A stretch of 5,329 bases of DNA, taken from positions 1 to 5,329 of the forward strand of contig JARFRL010000482.1 of the NCBI GenBank assembly GCA_029287275.1, in the 5' to 3' direction. This stretch comes from Pontiella desulfatans (GTDB lineage: Bacteria; Verrucomicrobiota; Kiritimatiellia; Kiritimatiellales; Pontiellaceae). The notes beneath the pieces were generated by a model. That model was not told the origin of the DNA. It did not search any database and worked only from the letters and a program-made list of their open reading frames with translations. The position numbers and the translations under genes are program-made. Below, piece after piece: positions 1-5,329 of the stretch; within the stretch, counting starts at the first letter, position 1, and the number at the start of each line of letters is the position of its first letter.

Positions 1-1569
<1,569 letters not shown>

Positions 1570-1573
1570 ACTT

Positions 1574-1578
1574 CTCCC
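1574..1578 (-). promoter_or_regulatory. Ribosome binding site of mutS
   Basis: On the minus strand GGGAG is followed by AAGT and the ATG at 1569, a slightly short spacing of 4 nt. A second purine-rich match, AAGGA at 1557-1553, lies 7 nt before the in-frame ATG at 1545, so translation could also begin there, at residue 9 of the longer form. I prefer the upstream start because MutS proteins usually have a few residues before the TPMM segment and because the promoter candidate leaves a short leader in front of it. Confidence 0.5.
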
Positions 1579-1592
1579 GCAAATAAAGACGC

Positions 1593-1620
1593 ATTCTATC
1601 CAGCCGTCTGAACGAATCAA
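1593..1620 (-). promoter_or_regulatory. Candidate sigma70-type promoter for mutS
   Basis: Read on the minus strand, TTGATT (1620-1615, 4 of 6 to the -35 consensus TTGACA) and TAGAAT (1598-1593, 5 of 6 to the -10 consensus TATAAT) are separated by 16 nt. Transcription would begin near 1586, giving a leader of about 17 nt that just contains the mutS ribosome binding site. It is the best-scoring promoter-like pair I found by eye in the divergent region. The call is by inspection only. Confidence 0.5.
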
Positions 1621-1669
1621 CCTTGAAAGCCCGCGTATCGCCGAAAGCGCCCCAAACCGCGGCGCGCGG

Positions 1670-1687
1670 CTAACCAAAGACTAACCA
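1670..1687 (+). promoter_or_regulatory. Direct repeat CTAACCA-AAGA-CTAACCA, candidate operator with Pho-box geometry
   Basis: Two identical 7-bp units are separated by a 4-bp A-rich spacer, so they recur every 11 bp, one helical turn, on the same face of the DNA. That is the architecture of PhoB/PhoP-type response-regulator sites: the E. coli Pho box is two 7-bp direct repeats of roughly CTGTCAT with a 4-bp AT-rich spacer. The bases match that consensus only partly (3 of 7 per unit), so the resemblance is mainly structural. The site lies just upstream of the proposed -35 region of a polyphosphate operon, a classic phosphate-starvation target. The regulator is inferred; other OmpR-family proteins use similar spacing. 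Confidence 0.4.
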
Positions 1688-1691
1688 TGGA

Positions 1692-1725
1692 TTGCGTTTT
1701 GATAGGGAGCCGCGTATCGTATCGT
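1692..1725 (+). promoter_or_regulatory. Candidate promoter of the ppx-ppk1 operon
   Basis: Two overlapping readings are possible. TTGCGT (1692-1697) and TATCGT (1715-1720) are 17 nt apart but match the consensus weakly (3 and 4 of 6). TTGATA (1699-1704, 5 of 6) and TATCGT (1720-1725) are 15 nt apart. Both put the start of transcription at about 1727-1732, leaving a very short leader before the ATG at 1745. The weak -35 of the first reading would suit a promoter that needs an activator bound at the upstream direct repeat, but that is inference. Confidence 0.35.
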
Positions 1726-1732
1726 CAGTTTT

Positions 1733-1737
1733 GGAGG
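1733..1737 (+). promoter_or_regulatory. Ribosome binding site of ppx
   Basis: A perfect GGAGG Shine-Dalgarno core stands 7 nt before the ATG at 1745 and fixes that start. The conserved actin-like fold begins about 16 residues into the protein. Confidence 0.85.
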
Positions 1738-1744
1738 CTCAACT

Positions 1745-3325
1745 ATGGCGAAAACGACGATTTCAGAGGCGCAAGTCGATTACCAACTCAAGGCGGTGAT
1801 TGATCTGGGCTCGACCTCCATCCGCATGGTGGTCGCGCAGGTGCGGGAGGATGGAACCATCCAACCGCTGGAAATCCTCAACCAAAGCGTCTCCATCGGC
1901 AGCGACACGTTCTCCCGCGGCCGAATCTCCCGATCCACCATCAGCGACGCGGTGAAAACCCTTCGGAATTTCGCCAGCTTGCTCGGCGAGTACAACATCG
2001 ATCTAAACCGGGATGTCCGCGCGGTCGCGACCAGCGCCGTGCGCGAGGCGCGCAACCGCGACGAGTTTATCGACCGCGTCTACATCTCGACCGGCGTGAA
2101 CATCGAGGTCATCGAGGGCACGGAGGTCAACCGCCTGACGTTTCTGGCCATTCAACCGGTGCTCGAGTCAAACGCCGCGCTCCGGAAAAACCGTTTGTTG
2201 GTCGCGGAGGTCGGCGGCGGCAGCACGGAGCTGCTCGGGCTCGACGACGCCCGCGTTTCCTTCGCCCACACCTATCGCATGGGCGCGTATCGGCTACAGG
2301 AGACCATGCAAGAGCAACGCGGATCGGAGGCCCGCCAGCGCGAGACGCTTTCCATGGAGGTCGAGGCCACCGTGCGCCAATGCCGCGACGCCGCCGGCCG
2401 CGACACGGAAAAGGTGTCTTTGTTGCTGATGGGCGGCGAGGCGCGTTTCGCCGCTCGCCAACTTCTCAAGGGCTGGAGCGACGAACAACTCGGATGCGTC
2501 AAACTGATCGATCTGCGGGCGCTCGCCGACAAAATCCTCGCGCTGGACGTCGAGCGGATCGCTCGGAAACACCGGCTGATGCTGGAGGAGGCGCAGACGC
2601 TCGGGCCGGCGCTGATGGCCTACGTCAAACTCGCCGAGGCGTTCAAGCTCAAGCAGATCTTCATCTGCGGCGTGTCGTTGCGCGACGGTTTGTTGGCCGA
2701 GGCGGCGACGGGCGGATCGTGGTCGGAGGATTTCGTCGAGCAGATCCTCCACTCGGCGCGCGAGGTGGGCAAACGCTTCAGCCTGGATCAGGCGCACGCG
2801 GATTGCGTGACGGCTTTGTCGATCGAGCTGTACCGCGCGATGGAATCCGAGCATCGCCTGAGCGCGCGCTACGAGGTCATTCTCACCGTCGCCGCGCAGT
2901 TGCACGACGTCGGCATGTTCATCGGAAGCAGCAGCCATCACAAGCACTCCAAATACATCATCGAAAACAGTGATATTTTCGGACTCGGTGAAGAGGACAT
3001 TCGTTTGACCGCGCTCGTCGCCCGCTATCACCGCGGCGCCGCGCCGCGCGCGACGCACCCCGGTTACGACGCGTTGCAACGCGAGGAGCGGCTGATCGTC
3101 AACAAGCTCGCGGCGATTCTGCGCGCGGCCGACGCGTTGGACCGATCGCACACGCAGGCGGTCAAGAATTTAAAGATCGCGGTGGACGAGGATCAAGTCG
3201 TCATCGAGATCGGCCGCGCGGGGGAATACACCGCGGAGAAGCGGGCGATGGTCGTGAAGGGCAAGCTGTTCGAACAGGTTTACGGACGCGTGATCGCGTT
3301 GCGCGCGAAACGAAGACAAGGATAA
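1745..3325 (+). CDS. ppx: Ppx/GppA-family phosphatase with C-terminal HD-type domain, active site altered
   Basis: Ppx/GppA enzymes belong to the ASKHA (actin/sugar kinase) fold and release terminal phosphate from polyphosphate or pppGpp in the cytoplasm. The 526 residues match the long form (E. coli PPX, 513). Seen in order: first phosphate loop AVIDLGSTSIRM (17-28); VRAVATSAVREARN (91-104), where R100 aligns with E. coli R93; IEVIEGTEVNRLTF (120-133); second phosphate loop VAEVGGGSTELL (153-164); and an HD-type region with LHDVG (H387, D388), HHKHS (398-402) and ARYHRG. Aligned without gaps to E. coli PPX as I recall it, the catalytic Glu121 is Val128, metal-binding Asp143 is Glu155 and Asn21 is Thr24, while the GGGSTE loop is intact. 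The frame is open throughout, so this is not decay. It lies 7 bp upstream of ppk1, in one operon. It may be an exopolyphosphatase with different chemistry, a pppGpp phosphatase or a sensor. Family is sure; activity is not. Confidence 0.9.
   Translation: MAKTTISEAQVDYQLKAVIDLGSTSIRMVVAQVREDGTIQPLEILNQSVSIGSDTFSRGRISRSTISDAVKTLRNFASLLGEYNIDLNRDVRAVATSAVREARNRDEFIDRVYISTGVNIEVIEGTEVNRLTFLAIQPVLESNAALRKNRLLVAEVGGGSTELLGLDDARVSFAHTYRMGAYRLQETMQEQRGSEARQRETLSMEVEATVRQCRDAAGRDTEKVSLLLMGGEARFAARQLLKGWSDEQLGCVKLIDLRALADKILALDVERIARKHRLMLEEAQTLGPALMAYVKLAEAFKLKQIFICGVSLRDGLLAEAATGGSWSEDFVEQILHSAREVGKRFSLDQAHADCVTALSIELYRAMESEHRLSARYEVILTVAAQLHDVGMFIGSSSHHKHSKYIIENSDIFGLGEEDIRLTALVARYHRGAAPRATHPGYDALQREERLIVNKLAAILRAADALDRSHTQAVKNLKIAVDEDQVVIEIGRAGEYTAEKRAMVVKGKLFEQVYGRVIALRAKRRQG
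3318..3322 (+). promoter_or_regulatory. Ribosome binding site of ppk1, inside the end of ppx
   Basis: AAGGA overlaps the last codons of ppx just before its TAA stop and lies 10 nt before the ppk1 ATG at 3333. Ribosomes finishing ppx would end on top of this site, which suggests translational coupling of the two genes. No separate promoter or terminator is visible in the 7-bp gap. Confidence 0.65.
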
Positions 3326-3332
3326 CGAATTC

Positions 3333-5329
3333 ATGGCGGCCAAAAACGAATCCAACTATTTCAACCGCGAGCTCAGCTGGCTCGAGTTCAACCAACGCGT
3401 GCTCGAGGAGGCCAAGGATCCGGCGATCCCCATGCTGGAACGGCTCAAGTTCCTCGCGATCACGTCCTCCAACCTCGACGAGTTTTTCATGGTCCGCGTC
3501 GGCGGTCTTCATATGGCCCGCAAGGCCGGGCGAAGAAAGAAGGACCCCTCCGGGCTGACGCCGCTGGCGCAGCTCCGCGTGATCGAAACGCGCTCGCGCG
3601 CCATGATGAGCGAATTGCACGGGTGCTTCAACGACGTGGTTTCGCCCGCGCTGGAAAAAGGCGGCATCCGCCACGCCAAGATCGATCAACTCAGCGGCGA
3701 GCAGGAAGCGTACGTTCACGATCTGTTCGCGGAAGAGCTGTTCCCGGTGATCACGCCGATCGCGGTCGAAACGGGCGAGCGGTTTCCGCTGCCGCGGAAC
3801 CTCGGTTTGAATCTACTCGTCAAGTTGCGGACCATGGGCGCGCGGAAGCGAAGGGATCTGCACGCCATCATGTCGCTCGAACGCGCCGGCGGCCGCGTGG
3901 TTTCGCTTCCCTCCGACGCGGGATTCGAATACGTGTTGCGCGAGGAAATCGTCAAAAAGCACGCGGCCAGCTGGTTCCCGGGCTACGAGGTCCGCGAAAC
4001 CGCCTTGTTCCGCGTGACGCGCAACGCCGATTTCGCCGTCGCGGAAAACGAGGCGCCGGATCTGCTGACCGGCATGGAGGACGTGCTGGAGGAGCGCAAG
4101 ACGGGCGACTGCATTCGATTGGAGGTGGAATCGACCATTTCGAAAGAGTTGCTGGACCATCTCCGCGCCAGCATCCCCGCGTCGAAGGAGTCGGTCTATC
4201 CCATCGCTGGACCGCTCAACTTGAAGGATTTCATGGGCATGGCTTTTCTCGAGGGCCACGACGAACTCAAAACCGAGGCGTGGCCGCCGCAAGCCTCGCC
4301 GGCCGTCGTGCCGAACGAGCCCTTGTTCGGTCAGATCGCGAAGAAGGATCTGCTGTTTTACCATCCCTACGAAAGCTTCGATCCGGTGATTCGGTTCATC
4401 GAGGAAGCCGCCGCGGACGCGGATGTGATGGCCATCAAGATGGTGCTGTACCGGACCAGCTCCGACAGCGCGATCATCTCGGCGCTCAAACGGGCCGCGG
4501 AGAACGGCGTTAACGTGACCGTGCTGATGGAACTCAAGGCGCGCTTCGACGAAGCCCGCAACATTGGCTGGGCCAAAGATCTCGAGCAATGCGGCGTTCA
4601 AGTCATCTACGGCGTGAAGGGCTACAAAACCCACGCGAAGATCTGCATGGTCGCCCGTCGCGAGCCGTTGGGCGTCGCGCGCTACTGCCACTTCGGAACC
4701 GGCAACTACAACGAGTCCACCGCGAAACTCTACGGCGACATCAGCTACTTGACCTGCAATCCGGAACTCGGCAGCGACGCGGCCGGATTCTTCAACGCGC
4801 TCTGCGGCTACGCGCAACCGCTCGACTTCAACCTGATCAGCATGGCGCCGATCGGCATGCGCGACCGAATCATCGAACTCATCGACTACGAGATCGACCG
4901 CGCCAAGTCCGGCAAAAAGGCCGTCATCAACGCCAAGGTCAACTCGTTGGTCGACGTCGCGCTGATCGAGAAGTTGCGCGAGGCCGCCCGCGCCGGCGTC
5001 AAAATCCATCTGAACATCCGCGGCATCTGTTGCGCCAAGCCGGAGAAAAACATCGTGATCACCAGCATCATCGATCGCTATCTCGAACACGCCCGAGTCA
5101 TTCATTTCCATCATGGCGGCAAGCCGCGGGTCTACATCGCGAGCGCCGACTGGATGCCGCGGAACCTCGATAAACGCCTTGAGCTCATGGTGCCGGTGGA
5201 GGACGCCGATTGCCGCGACCGCCTCATCAACATGCTCGCGCTCCACCTGGCGGACAATCAAAAATGCTGGACGCTGAAACCCGACGGGACCTACGCCCGC
5301 ATCGTGAAAACGGGCGCGAAAAAAGTCCG
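3333..5329 (+). CDS. ppk1: Polyphosphate kinase 1 (PPK1), extreme C-terminus outside window
   Basis: PPK1 reversibly transfers the gamma-phosphate of ATP onto polyphosphate through a phosphohistidine intermediate, usually at the inner membrane face. I read 665 codons without interruption. The N-terminal domain opens with YFNRELSWLEFNQRVLEEA and ITSSNLDEFFMVRV. By E. coli numbering the active site is complete: N47 (N45), R374 in LYRTSSD (R375), R404 in LKARFDE (R405), the phosphorylated H434 in KTHAK (H435), Y467 in KLYGD (Y468), R563 in IRGICC (R564) and H586 in YLEHARV (H592). The offset is -1 through R563 but -6 at H586, so 5 residues are missing from the loop after ICC, where relatives usually carry a Pro/Gly/Ser-containing stretch. 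The sequence reaches LKPDGTYARIV, near the usual C-terminus (E. coli, 688 residues), so little is lost at the edge. Second gene of an operon with ppx. Confidence 0.97.
   Translation, partial: MAAKNESNYFNRELSWLEFNQRVLEEAKDPAIPMLERLKFLAITSSNLDEFFMVRVGGLHMARKAGRRKKDPSGLTPLAQLRVIETRSRAMMSELHGCFNDVVSPALEKGGIRHAKIDQLSGEQEAYVHDLFAEELFPVITPIAVETGERFPLPRNLGLNLLVKLRTMGARKRRDLHAIMSLERAGGRVVSLPSDAGFEYVLREEIVKKHAASWFPGYEVRETALFRVTRNADFAVAENEAPDLLTGMEDVLEERKTGDCIRLEVESTISKELLDHLRASIPASKESVYPIAGPLNLKDFMGMAFLEGHDELKTEAWPPQASPAVVPNEPLFGQIAKKDLLFYHPYESFDPVIRFIEEAAADADVMAIKMVLYRTSSDSAIISALKRAAENGVNVTVLMELKARFDEARNIGWAKDLEQCGVQVIYGVKGYKTHAKICMVARREPLGVARYCHFGTGNYNESTAKLYGDISYLTCNPELGSDAAGFFNALCGYAQPLDFNLISMAPIGMRDRIIELIDYEIDRAKSGKKAVINAKVNSLVDVALIEKLREAARAGVKIHLNIRGICCAKPEKNIVITSIIDRYLEHARVIHFHHGGKPRVYIASADWMPRNLDKRLELMVPVEDADCRDRLINMLALHLADNQKCWTLKPDGTYARIVKTGAKKV

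Larger units (their letters stand above)
1570..1744. other. Divergent intergenic region between mutS and the ppx-ppk1 operon
   Basis: This 175-bp spacer is the only non-coding stretch of note and is visibly more AT-rich in parts than the flanking genes. It holds the mutS promoter candidate on the left and a ppx promoter candidate on the right. Between them are a small GC-rich inverted repeat (CCGCG-GCG-CGCGG, 1657-1669), the direct repeat CTAACCA at 1670 and 1681, and a 10-bp direct repeat CCGCGTATCG at 1631-1640 and 1710-1719. I see no convincing ORF or structured RNA in it. Short open frames crossing it are antisense to the mutS start and have no supporting features. Confidence 0.85.

Noticed and set aside
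1657..1669. CCGCG-GCG-CGCGG hairpin as a terminator
   Set aside because: A 5-bp stem with a 3-base loop and no T-run on either strand, placed between two divergent genes where no transcript should end. More likely a chance GC palindrome.
2294..3151. 285-residue minus-strand open frame opposite ppx
   Set aside because: It lies antisense within the Ppx/GppA gene, has biased composition and no family signature.
1745..3325. ppx as a decaying pseudogene because of its active-site changes
   Set aside because: The frame is intact over 526 codons, has a perfect Shine-Dalgarno, keeps the other conserved motifs, and is coupled to an intact ppk1.
3813..5261. 482-residue open frame on the minus strand opposite ppk1
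   Set aside because: It lies entirely antisense to a clear PPK1 with a full active site. Its composition (rich in H, R, D, V, A and low-complexity) is typical of a mirror frame in high-GC DNA, and I see no recognisable domain.

Overview
The window is dense, high-GC bacterial chromosome with three protein genes in a divergent layout and no sign of mobile DNA. All three belong to widespread bacterial families: MutS, a Ppx/GppA-type protein and polyphosphate kinase 1 (PPK1). Their sequences are clearly bacterial but do not closely match the E. coli versions I can recall. A Gram-negative from the Verrucomicrobia/Planctomycetes/Lentisphaerae side of the tree or a candidate phylum is possible, but I cannot place the organism with confidence.

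Layout. Positions 1-1569, minus strand: the first 523 codons of mutS, the mismatch-recognition ATPase of DNA mismatch repair; the 3' part with the ATPase domain lies outside the window. Positions 1570-1744: a 175-bp divergent intergenic region with a good sigma70-like promoter candidate for mutS, a weaker one for the polyphosphate genes, and a 7-bp direct repeat with a 4-bp spacer that has the geometry of a Pho box. Positions 1745-3325, plus strand: a complete 526-residue Ppx/GppA-family protein with a C-terminal HD-type domain. Positions 3333 to the right edge, plus strand: ppk1, 665 codons seen, probably lacking only its last few residues. It starts 7 bp after the ppx stop, and its ribosome binding site lies in the end of ppx, so the two genes almost certainly form an operon.

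How they work together. PPK1 makes polyphosphate from ATP, and Ppx-family enzymes degrade it, so the operon is a polyphosphate-turnover module. The unexpected part is that the Ppx homologue lacks the residue aligned with the catalytic glutamate of E. coli PPX (Val128 replaces Glu121). It also has Glu for the metal-binding Asp143 and Thr for Asn21, while keeping the phosphate-binding glycine loop and an intact HD motif. It may be a catalytically altered or sensory paralogue rather than a standard exopolyphosphatase. PPK1 keeps all the active-site residues I can map but is 5 residues shorter in the loop between the conserved Arg and the second active-site His. With the Pho-box-like repeat, these are the points most worth a second look. 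I saw no RNA genes, CRISPR arrays, insertion sequences or terminators.
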